This document shows, in pieces, positions 53,248-62,812 of a stretch of DNA of 64,000 nucleotides; positions within the stretch are counted from its first letter, which is position 1, and every line of letters begins with the position of its first letter. The position numbers and the translations under genes were made by a program. Source of the stretch: Brenneria nigrifluens DSM 30175 = ATCC 13028. Lineage in GTDB: Bacteria; Pseudomonadota; Gammaproteobacteria; Enterobacterales; Enterobacteriaceae. A model generated the notes under the pieces. That model searched no databases and was not told the origin of the DNA. It worked only from the letters and a program-made list of their open reading frames with translations. The DNA lies in assembly GCF_005484965.1 (NCBI RefSeq), contig NZ_CP034036.1, forward strand, positions 186,001 through 250,000, written 5' to 3'.

Positions 53248-54884
53248 TGCCCGGTGAACTGCTCCGCCTTTACTGTATCGTCCGTGTGTTGCTGAGCTAC
53301 GGTCTGGATGAGCTGATCCCTAAAATACGGTTGACCATCCCGCTGCGCTTTGGCCGCCGGCTGCTATTCTGGCTGCCGAATCGCCATGCCGACAGGCCGC
53401 TGGGGGAACGTATACGTCTGGCTTTGCAGGAACTTGGTCCGGTATGGATCAAGTTCGGTCAAATGATGTCGACGCGGCGCGACCTATTCCCGCCGGCGAT
53501 CGCCGATCAACTGGCCATGCTGCAGGATCGGGTCGCCCCCTTTGACGGGCGGCTGGCGCGCAGGCAAATCGAGCTGTCGATGGGGGGGATCCCGCTGGAG
53601 AACTGGTTTGATGATTTCGATGTCAAGCCGCTGGCATCGGCGTCGATTGCGCAAGTACATACCGCCCGCCTGAAGGCGACGGGTAAGGAGATCGTCATCA
53701 AGGTCATCCGGCCGGATATTTTGCCGGTGATTAAAGCCGATATGCGCCTGATGCATCGCCTGGCCGGCTGGCTGCCGCGGCTGCTGCCGGACGGCCGGCG
53801 CCTGCGCCCGCGCGAAGTGGTGCGCGAATATGAAAAAACGCTGCTTGATGAGCTGAACCTGCTGCGAGAGGCGGCAAACGCCATTCAACTGCGGCGTAAT
53901 TTTGAAAATAGCCGCATGCTGTACATTCCCGAGGTGTATTCGGATTACTGTAGTGAGAGTATGCTGGTGATGGAGCGTATCTACGGTATTCCGGTTTCCG
54001 ATATTGAGGCGTTGAAAGCCAACGGCACCAATCTTCAACTGCTGGCGGAACGCGGCGTTCAGGTCTTTTTTACCCAGGTGTTCCGCGACAGTTTTTTCCA
54101 TGCCGATATGCACCCCGGCAATATCTTTATTAACGACCAACACCCGGACGATCCGCAATACATCGGGATAGACTGCGGGATAGTCGGTTCGCTGAACAAA
54201 GAAGATAAACGCTATCTGGCGGAGAATTTTATCGCCTTCTTTAATCGTGACTATCGTAAAGTGGCCGAGTTGCATGTGGACTCAGGCTGGGTGCCGGCGG
54301 ATACCAACGTCGAGGACTTCGAGTTCGCCATCCGCACCGTATGCGAGCCTATTTTTGAAAAGCCGTTGGCGGAAATTTCATTCGGCCATGTGCTATTGAA
54401 TCTTTTTAACACCGCCCGCCGTTTTAATATGGAAGTACAGCCTCAGCTTGTCCTGTTGCAAAAAACGCTGCTGTATATCGAAGGCATCGGCCGCCAGCTC
54501 TATCCGCAACTGGACCTGTGGAAAACGGCGAAACCGTTTTTGGAAAACTGGCTGAAAGAGCAGGTCGGCCTGCCGGCGGTGATACGGGCCTTGAAAGAAA
54601 AGGCGCCGTTTTGGGCGGAAAAGCTGCCGGAGATCCCCGAATTGTTTTACGACGGTCTGCGCCAGCACAAGATGCTGCGCCAGAGCGTAGACCGGCTGGC
54701 GGAGGAGTTGCGCACCCAGCATGTTCGTCAGGGACAATCCCGTTATCTGTTGGGAATTGGCGCAACGCTATTGATAAGTGGTACGGTGTTACTGGTTAGC
54801 CACGCGGAGGCGGATATCGTACCTTCCGGACTGATGGCCGCGGGGGTTGTCGCCTGGATTATCGGTTGGCGGCGAACTCGTTGA
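53244..54884 (+). CDS. ubiB: Ubiquinone biosynthesis kinase-like protein UbiB
   Basis: UbiB is an ADCK-type atypical kinase/ATPase needed for ubiquinone synthesis. The 546-residue protein has the KxGQ motif (KFGQMMSTRRDLFPP), the A-rich loop LASASIAQVHTA, the HRD-like FFHADMHPGNIFI and two C-terminal membrane helices. Third gene of ubiEJB, followed after 81 bases by tatA. Confidence 0.97.
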   Translation: MMPGELLRLYCIVRVLLSYGLDELIPKIRLTIPLRFGRRLLFWLPNRHADRPLGERIRLALQELGPVWIKFGQMMSTRRDLFPPAIADQLAMLQDRVAPFDGRLARRQIELSMGGIPLENWFDDFDVKPLASASIAQVHTARLKATGKEIVIKVIRPDILPVIKADMRLMHRLAGWLPRLLPDGRRLRPREVVREYEKTLLDELNLLREAANAIQLRRNFENSRMLYIPEVYSDYCSESMLVMERIYGIPVSDIEALKANGTNLQLLAERGVQVFFTQVFRDSFFHADMHPGNIFINDQHPDDPQYIGIDCGIVGSLNKEDKRYLAENFIAFFNRDYRKVAELHVDSGWVPADTNVEDFEFAIRTVCEPIFEKPLAEISFGHVLLNLFNTARRFNMEVQPQLVLLQKTLLYIEGIGRQLYPQLDLWKTAKPFLENWLKEQVGLPAVIRALKEKAPFWAEKLPEIPELFYDGLRQHKMLRQSVDRLAEELRTQHVRQGQSRYLLGIGATLLISGTVLLVSHAEADIVPSGLMAAGVVAWIIGWRRTR

Positions 54885-54965
54885 AACAGATCGTGATGCA
54901 TAGCAGGATTACCCTATATAATAGGGGTAATTTTGGTGACCCCCCTTTTGAAAGAGGTAAACGTT

Positions 54966-55229
54966 ATGGGCGGTATTAGTATTTGGAACTTGTTGATTAT
55001 CGCAGTCATCGTCGTATTACTGTTTGGTACCAACAAGCTGAGAACATTGGGTTCGGATCTGGGCGCTTCCATTAAGGGTTTTAAAAAAGCCATGGGCGAT
55101 GATGCGTCGTCAGCCGACAAGGCGGATAAAACGCAGCAGGATGCTGATTTTGCAACCAAGTCGATTGCCGAGCCGCAGCCGGAAGTTAAACCGGATGAAA
55201 CAAAGAGCCAGCATAAAGAGCAGGTATAA
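54966..55229 (+). CDS. tatA: Sec-independent translocase subunit TatA
   Basis: TatA oligomerises to form the passage for folded proteins. The 87-residue protein has an N-terminal membrane helix (ISIWNLLIIAVIVVLLFG), the hinge GTNKLRTLGSDLG and an amphipathic helix, then an acidic tail. AGAGG precedes the ATG. First gene of tatABC. Confidence 0.95.
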   Translation: MGGISIWNLLIIAVIVVLLFGTNKLRTLGSDLGASIKGFKKAMGDDASSADKADKTQQDADFATKSIAEPQPEVKPDETKSQHKEQV

Positions 55230-55232
55230 GCG

Positions 55233-55757
55233 GTGTTCGATATCGGGTTTAGCGAGCTGCTATTGGTAATGGTGATCGGCCTGGTGGTTCTTGGGCCGGA
55301 ACGGTTGCCCGTAGCGGTAAAGACGGTGGTCGGTTGGATTAGAACGCTGCGCTCGCTGGCGTCTACGGTTCAGAATGAGCTGTCGCAGGAGTTGAAGCTG
55401 CAGGAGTTACAGGACAGCCTGAAGAAAGTGGAAAAAGCCAGCCTGCAAAATTTGTCGCCGGAATTGAAAGCCTCCATGGATGAGCTGAAAGAGGCGGCGG
55501 AGGCTATGAAGCGCGGCTATGCCGAAAAATCGCCTTCGGGCGAGGGCGATGCGCAGGAACCTCTGTCTTATCAGCCGCTAAACGACCCCGAGGCGGTTCA
55601 TGACGGAGTGATTGATACCGAAAAAGCGCCGCCGCCGGCCGTGGCCAATCAACAGCCCGAGAGCGAGGGGATGGCAAGCGCTCCGCGCGCCGACAACAAA
55701 ATCAAACCTGAACCGGCGCCTGCGATTTCTCCCCATCAACCAAGTGACGATCGTTAG
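55233..55757 (+). CDS. tatB: Sec-independent translocase subunit TatB
   Basis: TatB forms the Tat signal receptor with TatC. The 174-residue protein starts with GTG (MFDIGFSELLLVMVIGLVVL, then GPERLPVAVKT), has a long amphipathic helix and a variable Pro-rich tail. It lies 3 bases after tatA and 3 before tatC. Confidence 0.95.
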   Translation: MFDIGFSELLLVMVIGLVVLGPERLPVAVKTVVGWIRTLRSLASTVQNELSQELKLQELQDSLKKVEKASLQNLSPELKASMDELKEAAEAMKRGYAEKSPSGEGDAQEPLSYQPLNDPEAVHDGVIDTEKAPPPAVANQQPESEGMASAPRADNKIKPEPAPAISPHQPSDDR

Positions 55758-55760
55758 TTT

Positions 55761-56513
55761 ATGGCCGCTGAAGATACCCAACCGCTGATCAGTCACCTGA
55801 TCGAACTGCGTAAGCGGTTGCTGAACAGTATTATTTGTGTGCTGGTGGTGTTCTTTTGTCTGGTGTATTTCGCCAACGATATCTACCAGATGGTTTCCGC
55901 GCCGCTGATCGCACAACTCCCGGCGGGCGCCAGTATGATCGCTACCGACGTGGCGTCACCGTTTTTTACGCCGATAAAGCTGACGATGATCGTATCGGTG
56001 TTCGTCTCCGCGCCGCTGATCCTGTACCAGGTTTGGGCGTTTGTCGCCCCGGCGCTGTACAAACATGAGCGCCGGTTGATGATGCCTTTGCTGGTTTCCA
56101 GCAGCCTGTTGTTCTACGCCGGGATGGCGTTCGCCTACTTCGTGGTTTTCCCGCTGGCGTTTGGCTTCTTTGCCAAAACAGCCCCCGAAGGGGTTTTGAT
56201 TGCCACCGATATCAACAACTACCTCGATTTCGTCATGGCGCTGTTTATGGCGTTCGGCGTGTCGTTTGAAGTGCCGATTGCGATAGTATTGCTCTGCTGG
56301 AGCGGCGTGGTGACCCCGGAAGACCTGAAAAAGAAACGGCCTTATATGCTGGTCGGCGCTTTCGTGGTCGGCATGCTGTTGACGCCGCCGGATGTGTTCT
56401 CGCAGACGCTGCTGGCGCTTCCCATGTATCTGCTGTTTGAAATCGGCGTATTCTGCTCCCGGTTTTATGTTGGTAAAGGCCGCCGCGCTGAAACGGAAGA
56501 GCCGGCGCCGTAA
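55761..56513 (+). CDS. tatC: Sec-independent translocase subunit TatC
   Basis: TatC is the six-helix receptor for twin-arginine signals. The 250-residue protein has PLISHLIELRKRLLNSIICV and FEVPIAIVLLCWSGVVTPED. It ends tatABC; the operon is cut from tatD by a repeat and terminator. OpgD in this window is a predicted client. Confidence 0.97.
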   Translation: MAAEDTQPLISHLIELRKRLLNSIICVLVVFFCLVYFANDIYQMVSAPLIAQLPAGASMIATDVASPFFTPIKLTMIVSVFVSAPLILYQVWAFVAPALYKHERRLMMPLLVSSSLLFYAGMAFAYFVVFPLAFGFFAKTAPEGVLIATDINNYLDFVMALFMAFGVSFEVPIAIVLLCWSGVVTPEDLKKKRPYMLVGAFVVGMLLTPPDVFSQTLLALPMYLLFEIGVFCSRFYVGKGRRAETEEPAP

Positions 56514-56572
56514 GGCGCGGCTATCTGTCTTTGGGAAAGGAAATAGCCTCTCTTTGAGAGGTTTGAGGTTGC

Positions 56573-56686
56573 TGACAAAGTCGCCTGTAAATCGGCGATA
56601 CCCGGGCCTACCGTACCGAGGGGCGCTCCGGCGGCTTATGCCGCTACGGCCCCTCGCCACGCTCTCCCTAATAACGAGCTTTGTCA
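56573..56686. repeat. MITE-like inverted-repeat element between tatC and tatD
   Basis: A 114-bp element bounded by TGACAAAG (56573-56580) and CTTTGTCA (56679-56686). Inside is a strong hairpin, with arms CGAGGGGC and GCCCCTCG around CGGCGGC-TTAT-GCCGC. It has no frame. It is flanked on both sides by copies of a TAGCCTCTC-GAGAGGTTT hairpin (56544-56564 and 56695-56715). The terminal repeats suggest a non-autonomous mobile element. Confidence 0.7.
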
Positions 56687-56697
56687 ATGGTCTGTAG

Positions 56698-56722
56698 CCT
56701 CTCTTGAGAGGTTTTGTTTTTT
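56698..56722 (+). terminator. Intrinsic terminator before tatD
   Basis: CCTCTC, TT loop, GAGAGG and TTTTGTTTTTT. An imperfect copy without the long T run lies at 56547-56561, directly after tatC. Confidence 0.8.
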
Positions 56723-56771
56723 GCGCGTCCTGGCGGCGGCGTCACTGTAGCGATAGGCGGGTAAGTAGCCA

Positions 56772-57554
56772 ATGTTCGATATCGGAGTCAATTTAACCAG
56801 CTCCCAGTTTGCCAAAGACCGGGAACAGGTGGTCGTGCGCGCAAAACAGGCTGGCGTCAGCGGGATGCTGATTACCGGGACCGGCGTTGCGGAAAGTCGG
56901 CAGGCATTGGCGCTGGCGCAACAGTACCCGGCTTACTGCTGGTCGACGGCGGGGGTTCATCCCCACGACGCCAGCCGCTGGGATGAGTCCGCCGCCGAGC
57001 AGATTTATCGCCTGGCGCAGTCGGACTCCGTGGCGGCGATCGGCGAATGCGGGCTTGATTTCAACCGCAACTTTTCCACTCCGCAACAGCAGGAACAGGC
57101 ATTCAGCGCCCAACTGGCGCTGGCCGCCGAGCTGGCTTTGCCCGTTTTTCTGCACTGCCGCGATGCCCATGCCCGCTTTATCGCCTTGCTGCGCCCCTGG
57201 CTCGACAAACTTCCGACCGCGGTGGTCCATTGCTTTACCGGCGGCCGGGACGAGCTTGACGACTGCCTGGCCGCGGGTCTGATGGTCGGCATTACCGGCT
57301 GGGTGTGCGATGAACGACGCGGCCTGGCGCTGCGCGCCTTGCTGAAACATATCCCCGCCGATAGGCTGCTGCTGGAAACCGACGCCCCCTATCTACTGCC
57401 GCGGGATTTAACGCCCAAACCCGTATCCCGCCGTAACGAACCCTGTTTCCTGCCCTATATCGTCAATCAGGTTGCGGGCTGGCGCGACGAAGACGCCGCC
57501 TGGCTGGGGCAAAAAACAGATGAAAACGCCCGCCGGGTTTTCCGGCTGGTCTGA
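56772..57554 (+). CDS. tatD: TatD-family metal-dependent DNase
   Basis: TatD is a 3'-5' exonuclease of the amidohydrolase fold and is not needed for Tat export. The 260-residue protein has MFDIGVNLTSSQFAKDRE, the metal ligands in TAGVHPHDA and GECGLDFNRNFS, HCRDAH, VHCFTGG and LETDAPYLLPRDL. It is separated from tatC by a repeat element, so it may be expressed apart. Confidence 0.95.
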   Translation: MFDIGVNLTSSQFAKDREQVVVRAKQAGVSGMLITGTGVAESRQALALAQQYPAYCWSTAGVHPHDASRWDESAAEQIYRLAQSDSVAAIGECGLDFNRNFSTPQQQEQAFSAQLALAAELALPVFLHCRDAHARFIALLRPWLDKLPTAVVHCFTGGRDELDDCLAAGLMVGITGWVCDERRGLALRALLKHIPADRLLLETDAPYLLPRDLTPKPVSRRNEPCFLPYIVNQVAGWRDEDAAWLGQKTDENARRVFRLV

Positions 57555-57571
57555 TTCAGGAGATCAATGAT

Positions 57572-58594
57572 ATGAGCCATGCCTTTCCCGGTACTTTCCC
57601 CGGCCGACGTATGCGGCGTATTCGCCGCCACGATTTCAGCCGCCGTCTGGTGGCTGAAAACCAGCTGACGGTCAACGATCTGATCTATCCGGTTTTTGTT
57701 ATGGAAGGGGAAAACCGCCGGCAGGAAGTTCCTTCCATGCCGGGGGTATACCGCATGACCATCGATGTGCTGTTGCGCGAGGCCGAAGAGAGCGCCAGGC
57801 TTGGCATCCCGGTGCTGTCGCTGTTTCCGGTCATCGAGGGCGACAAGAAATCGTTGAACGCCGAGGAAGCCTATAACTCGGACGGTCTGGTGCAGCGCAC
57901 CGTCCGCGCCCTTAAGGACGCGGTGCCGGAACTGGGATTGCTGACGGATGTGGCGCTCGATCCCTACACCACGCACGGGCAGGACGGCATCATTGATGAA
58001 GACGGCTACGTGGTTAACGACGTCACCAAAGAGATTTTGGTGCGTCAGGCGCTGTCGCACGCCGAGGCCGGCGCGGAAATCGTGGCGCCCAGCGATATGA
58101 TGGACGGGCGCATCGGCGCGATCCGCGAGACGCTGGAAGCGCGGAACCTGATTAATACGCAGATTATGGCGTATTCGGCGAAATACGCCTCTTGTTACTA
58201 TGGTCCTTTCCGCGACGCGGTGGGTTCCGCCGGCAATCTGAAGGGCGGGGATAAAAAGACCTATCAGATGGACCCCGCCAACGGCGACGAAGCCCTACAG
58301 GAGATTGCGCAGGATCTGCAGGAAGGCGCCGATATGGTGATGGTCAAACCGGGTATGCCGTATCTGGACGTGGTCAGGCGCGTGAAGGAGACGTTCGGCG
58401 TGCCGACTTTCGCCTATCAGGTTTCCGGCGAGTACGCCATGCATATGGCGGCGATCCAGAACGGCTGGCTGCAGGAACAGCCGGTTATCATGGAGTCGCT
58501 GCTGTGCTTTAAACGCGCCGGGGCCGATGGCGTGCTGACCTACTTCGCCAAGCGCGTGGCGCAATGGCTGCACGACGGGCATTTACGGCGTTGA
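57572..58594 (+). CDS. hemB: Delta-aminolevulinic acid dehydratase (Mg-type)
   Basis: HemB condenses two 5-aminolevulinates to porphobilinogen for haem. The 340-residue protein has the Schiff-base lysines in YSAKYASCYYGPFRDA and VMVKPGMPYLDVV. The metal loop reads TDVALDPYTTHGQDG: the three zinc-binding Cys residues of the E. coli enzyme are replaced by the Asp-rich Pseudomonas-like type, which depends on Mg. It starts 17 bases after tatD. Confidence 0.96.
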   Translation: MSHAFPGTFPGRRMRRIRRHDFSRRLVAENQLTVNDLIYPVFVMEGENRRQEVPSMPGVYRMTIDVLLREAEESARLGIPVLSLFPVIEGDKKSLNAEEAYNSDGLVQRTVRALKDAVPELGLLTDVALDPYTTHGQDGIIDEDGYVVNDVTKEILVRQALSHAEAGAEIVAPSDMMDGRIGAIRETLEARNLINTQIMAYSAKYASCYYGPFRDAVGSAGNLKGGDKKTYQMDPANGDEALQEIAQDLQEGADMVMVKPGMPYLDVVRRVKETFGVPTFAYQVSGEYAMHMAAIQNGWLQEQPVIMESLLCFKRAGADGVLTYFAKRVAQWLHDGHLRR

Positions 58595-58632
58595 TCGCCT
58601 TTCGTCAGGGCGGCTGGCGCCGTTTCTGACGA

Positions 58633-59121
58633 TTACATTTTCTGAAACTGCCGGTTATCAATGCTCTGGCGAACCTGTTTATTCAACAAATTCAGCAGCA
58701 GCATTGAGCGGGCTTCCCCATCCGGCTCGGTATAGATAGCCTGCAGGCCGGTGAAAATCCCATCGGTAATCAGCACTTCATCACCCGGCTGCGGGGTTTG
58801 CGGATCGATAATGCCCTGCGTCGGACGCAGCGACAGGTCATCGATCACCTGCTGGGGGATGACGGCGGGCAGATTGCCGAAGCGCACGAAGTTACTGACC
58901 CCGCGCGTCGCGCTGACGGTGGTGGTATGGATGTGTTCCGGATCGAACTCCACAAACAGATAGTTCGGAAACAGCGGTTCACAAACCTCGGTACGTTTAC
59001 CCCGTACAATTTTATCCAGTGTGATCATCGGGCTAAGACAGGTAACATCCTGACGCTCAAGATGCTCCTTAGCCCGCAGTAGTTGACCACGTTTACAATA
59101 GAGTAAGTACCAGGCTTCCAT
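58633..59121 (-). CDS. rfaH: Transcription antiterminator RfaH
   Basis: RfaH is a NusG paralogue recruited at ops sites; it stops termination and couples translation in LPS, capsule and related operons. The 162-residue protein starts MEAWYLLYCKRGQLLRAKEH, has the ops-contacting RGVSNFVRFGN segment and ends with the fold-switching KOW domain. It converges on hemB. Its target waaQ operon, with the ops site, is at 22.9 kb here. Confidence 0.96.
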   Translation of the reverse strand: MEAWYLLYCKRGQLLRAKEHLERQDVTCLSPMITLDKIVRGKRTEVCEPLFPNYLFVEFDPEHIHTTTVSATRGVSNFVRFGNLPAVIPQQVIDDLSLRPTQGIIDPQTPQPGDEVLITDGIFTGLQAIYTEPDGEARSMLLLNLLNKQVRQSIDNRQFQKM

Positions 59122-59301
59122 AATTTTGCAGACTTATGATTTCGGTCGATCAGCATATCAAATGCCGGCGTGGATAAAAAATTTTCGTGAGAAATTTTTA
59201 ACGCCGGGTGGCAACGGCCTGCCGGCAGGATAAATAGCCGCACTAAGAAGCGACAGGTCGGTGAAGAGACTTTATAATAGCCAGTTCCACAGACTGCCCC
59301 G

Positions 59302-60798
59302 ATGATCAGCATGAAATATCGTGACTTACGCGAATTCCTCTCTCTGCTGGAAGAGAGGGGTGAATTGAAACGCATCAGCCAGCCCATTGATCCCTATCTT
59401 GAAATGACGGAAATAGCCGACCGCACCCTGCGTGCCGACGGTCCGGCGCTGCTGTTTGAAAACCCGAAGGGTTACGAGATGCCGGTACTGTGCAATTTGT
59501 TCGGTACGGCGAAGCGCGTCGCCATGGGCATGGGGCAGGAGGATGTCGGCGCGTTGCGCGATGTCGGCAAACTGCTGGCCTTTCTTAAAGAGCCTGAACC
59601 GCCGAAGGGATTCCGCGATCTGGTGGATAAAATGCCTAAATTCCGCCAGGTGCTGAATATGCCGACCAAACGGCTGACTTCCGCGCCCTGTCAGGAACAG
59701 GTATGGCAGGGCGACGACGTCGACTTAAGCCGGATACCGGTGATGCATTGCTGGCCGGAAGACGCCGCGCCGCTGATTACCTGGGGACTGACGGTGACCC
59801 GCGGGCCGCATAAAGAGCGCCAGAATCTGGGAATTTACCGGCAGCAGGTGCTGGGGAAAAACCAGCTGATTATGCGCTGGCTGTCGCATCGCGGCGGCGC
59901 GTTGGATTTTCAGGAGTGGCGCCAGCAAAATCCGGGGCAGCGCTTCCCGGTTTCCGTCGCGCTGGGCGCCGACCCGGCCACGATTCTGGCCGCCGTCACG
60001 CCGGTTCCCGACTCGTTATCCGAATATGCCTTCGCCGGGCTGCTGCGCGGGCACAAAACCGAAGTGGTGAAATGCCTGTCCAACGATCTGGAAGTGCCGG
60101 CGGGTGCGGAAATCGTGCTGGAAGGCTATATTGAACCGGATGAGATGGCGGCGGAAGGGCCGTACGGCGACCACACCGGGTACTACAATGAAGTCGATAA
60201 CTTCCCGGTTTTCACGGTGACGCATATTACCCAGCGGCGCGACGCGATTTATCACTCCACCTATACCGGGCGTCCGCCGGATGAACCGGCCGTATTGGGG
60301 GTGGCGCTCAATGAAGTCTTTGTGCCGATTTTGCAAAAGCAATTTCCGGAGATTGTCGATTTTTATTTGCCGCCGGAGGGTTGCTCTTACCGTCTGGCGA
60401 TCGTTACCATGAAGAAGCAGTATGCCGGTCATGCCAAACGCGTCATGATGGGGGTGTGGTCTTTTTTACGGCAGTTTATGTACACCAAGTTTGTTATTGT
60501 CTGTGACGATGATATTAACGCCCGCGACTGGAAAGACGTTATCTGGGCGATCACCACGCGCATGGACCCGGCGCGCGATACCCTATTGGTGGAAAATACG
60601 CCGATAGACTATCTGGATTTCGCCTCTCCGGTTTCCGGTTTGGGTTCCAAAATGGGACTGGATGCCACCAACAAATGGCCGGGCGAAACGCAGCGCGAGT
60701 GGGGGCATCCGATCAGGAAAGATCCGCAGGTATGCGCCCGCATTGATGCCATATGGGATGAACTTGCCATTTTTAGCGACAGAGAACCCCGGTCTTAA
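59302..60798 (+). CDS. ubiD: 3-octaprenyl-4-hydroxybenzoate decarboxylase UbiD
   Basis: UbiD decarboxylates the ubiquinone precursor using prenylated FMN. The 498-residue protein begins MISMKYRDLREFLSLLEERG, has the E-x2-E-type RTLRADGPALLFENPKG and the catalytic region GPYGDHTGYYNEVD. Start 59302 matches the E. coli start; ATG 59311 is possible. UbiX, its cofactor maker, is not in the window. Confidence 0.97.
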   Translation: MISMKYRDLREFLSLLEERGELKRISQPIDPYLEMTEIADRTLRADGPALLFENPKGYEMPVLCNLFGTAKRVAMGMGQEDVGALRDVGKLLAFLKEPEPPKGFRDLVDKMPKFRQVLNMPTKRLTSAPCQEQVWQGDDVDLSRIPVMHCWPEDAAPLITWGLTVTRGPHKERQNLGIYRQQVLGKNQLIMRWLSHRGGALDFQEWRQQNPGQRFPVSVALGADPATILAAVTPVPDSLSEYAFAGLLRGHKTEVVKCLSNDLEVPAGAEIVLEGYIEPDEMAAEGPYGDHTGYYNEVDNFPVFTVTHITQRRDAIYHSTYTGRPPDEPAVLGVALNEVFVPILQKQFPEIVDFYLPPEGCSYRLAIVTMKKQYAGHAKRVMMGVWSFLRQFMYTKFVIVCDDDINARDWKDVIWAITTRMDPARDTLLVENTPIDYLDFASPVSGLGSKMGLDATNKWPGETQREWGHPIRKDPQVCARIDAIWDELAIFSDREPRS

Positions 60799-60851
60799 CC
60801 TGCTGTTGCTCTGTTCCCAGCTTTGCTTTGACGACCCTACAGAGGGAATGC

Positions 60852-61553
60852 ATGACGACATTGAGCTGTAAAGTGACTTTGGTAGAGGCAATAACCGATA
60901 CGGTTTATCGGGTGCGTTTATTACCTGAGGCGCCTTTTTCTTTCCGCGCCGGCCAGTATCTGATGGTGGTGATGGACGAACGTGACAAGCGTCCTTTCTC
61001 AATGGCGTCCACGCCGATGGAGAAGAACGCTATCGAGCTGCATATCGGCGCTTCCGAGCTTAATCTTTACGCCATGGCGGTGATGGAACGTATCCTGAAA
61101 GAGAAAACGCTGACGGTGGACATTCCCCACGGCGAAGCATGGCTGCGGGAAGAGAGCCAACGTCCGCTGGTGCTGATCGCCGGCGGCACGGGTTTTTCCT
61201 ATGTGCGCTCTATTTTGCTGACGGCGCTGTCTCAGCAACCTGAGCGCGCCGTCGCCATCTATTGGGGAGGCCGGGAAACCAAACACCTTTACGATCTCGC
61301 CGAACTGGAAAAACTCGCCGCGCAATATCCCAACCTGCAGGTGATCCCGGTGGTTGAACAGCCGGAAGAGGGCTGGCGCGGCAGAACCGGCACGGTGCTA
61401 AGCGCGGTGCTGCAGGATTACGGTTCCCTGGCCGAGCAGGATATTTATATTGCCGGCCGTTTTGAAATGGCCAAAATCGCCCGCGAACGTTTTTGCAACG
61501 AACGCGGCGCGCTGGCGACGCATATGTACAGCGACGCGTTTTCGTTTATCTGA
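60852..61553 (+). CDS. fre: NAD(P)H-flavin reductase
   Basis: Fre reduces free flavins with NAD(P)H. From ATG 60852 it has 233 residues, as in E. coli: TLSCKVTLVEAITDTVYRVR, the flavin motif DKRPFSMASTP and the NAD motif IAGGTGFSYVRSILL. It lies 53 bases after ubiD and ends in a bidirectional terminator before fadA. Confidence 0.96.
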   Translation: MTTLSCKVTLVEAITDTVYRVRLLPEAPFSFRAGQYLMVVMDERDKRPFSMASTPMEKNAIELHIGASELNLYAMAVMERILKEKTLTVDIPHGEAWLREESQRPLVLIAGGTGFSYVRSILLTALSQQPERAVAIYWGGRETKHLYDLAELEKLAAQYPNLQVIPVVEQPEEGWRGRTGTVLSAVLQDYGSLAEQDIYIAGRFEMAKIARERFCNERGALATHMYSDAFSFI

Positions 61554-61581
61554 TCTTGCCGCGGTTGCCATAGACGCGAAT

Positions 61582-61613
61582 AAAAACCCCGCTTAAGCCT
61601 AGCGGGGTTTTTT
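61582..61613. terminator. Bidirectional terminator between fre and fadA
   Basis: AAAAACCCCGCT and AGCGGGGTTTTTT form a strong stem with T runs in both directions, placed between two convergent genes. Confidence 0.93.
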
Positions 61614-61637
61614 ATGGTGCTCTTATTCTTTGCGTGT

Positions 61638-62801
61638 TTATGGCCGCTCAAATACCGTGGCGATCCCCTGGCCCAGCCCGATGCACATCGCCGCTACGCC
61701 AAATTGCACGTCGCGGTTTTCCATCAGATTGAGCAGCGTGGCGGAAATACGGGCGCCGGAACAGCCCAGCGGATGCCCGAGCGCGATGGCCCCGCCGTTG
61801 AGGTTGACCTTTTCATCCATCTGCTCCATCAGCCCCAGATCTTGTATGCAGGGCAGGGTTTGCGCCGCGAAGGCCTCATTGAGCTCAAACAGGCCGATAT
61901 CGGCAAGGCGAAGTCCGGCGCGTTTCAGGGCCAGCGTGGTCGCCGGCACCGGGCCGTATCCCATAATGGACGGTTCGCAACCGACCACCGCCATCGCCCT
62001 GATACGCGCCCGCGCCGTTAATCCCAATGAGGCGGCGCGCGATTCGCTCATGATTAACATCGCCGCCGCGCCGTCGGAAAGGGCGGAAGAACTGCCGGCG
62101 GTGACGGTGCCATTGACCGGATCAAAAGCCGGCTTGAGTTCCGCCAGGCCGGCGACGCTGGTTTCCGGCCGAATAACCTCGTCATGGTCAAAGCGGCGTA
62201 AAACGCCGTCCGCGTCATGGCCGGAGGTCGGGACGATCTCCTTGCGGAAAGCGCCTGACTTTGTGGCGCCGGCGGCGCGCTGATGAGAGCGGGCGGCAAA
62301 CCGGTCCTGCATCTCCCGGCTGATATTATGCCTGCGCGCCAGCATTTCGGCGGTCAGTCCCATCATGGCGGCGGCTTTGGCGACAGTGCGGCCGAGTCCG
62401 GGATGGAAATCCACGCCGTGGCTCATGGGAACGTGCCCCATATGTTCAACGCCGCCAATCAGGCAGACGTGGGCGTCGCCGACCATAATGGCGCGGGCCG
62501 CATCATGCAGCGCCTGCATGGAGGAGCCGCATAGCCGGTTAACGGTGGTCGCCGGAACGGTCACCGGGATTTCCGCCAGGAGCGCGGCATTGCGGGCCAC
62601 GTTGAAGCCCTGCTCCAGCGTTTGCTGCACGCAGCCCCAGTAAATATCGTCTATCTCGCCCGCTTCCAGCGCCGAGTTTCTGCCAAGCAGGCTGCGCATT
62701 AAATGCGCGGAGAGATCTTCGGCCCGCACCTGGCGGAATGCGCCGCCTTTGGAACGGCCCATCGGCGTGCGCACGGCATCAACAATCACTACGTTTTCCA
62801 T
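61638..62801 (-). CDS. fadA: 3-ketoacyl-CoA thiolase FadA
   Basis: FadA is the thiolase subunit of the aerobic beta-oxidation complex and releases acetyl-CoA. The start MENVVIVDAVRTPMG at 62801 gives 387 residues, the E. coli length. The nucleophile is in NRLCGSSMQALHDAARAI; ALGHPLGCSGAR and CIGLGQGIA carry the other catalytic His and Cys. It is 11 bases downstream of fadB. Confidence 0.96.
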   Translation of the reverse strand: MENVVIVDAVRTPMGRSKGGAFRQVRAEDLSAHLMRSLLGRNSALEAGEIDDIYWGCVQQTLEQGFNVARNAALLAEIPVTVPATTVNRLCGSSMQALHDAARAIMVGDAHVCLIGGVEHMGHVPMSHGVDFHPGLGRTVAKAAAMMGLTAEMLARRHNISREMQDRFAARSHQRAAGATKSGAFRKEIVPTSGHDADGVLRRFDHDEVIRPETSVAGLAELKPAFDPVNGTVTAGSSSALSDGAAAMLIMSESRAASLGLTARARIRAMAVVGCEPSIMGYGPVPATTLALKRAGLRLADIGLFELNEAFAAQTLPCIQDLGLMEQMDEKVNLNGGAIALGHPLGCSGARISATLLNLMENRDVQFGVAAMCIGLGQGIATVFERP

Positions 62802-62812
62802 CTTCTCTGACC

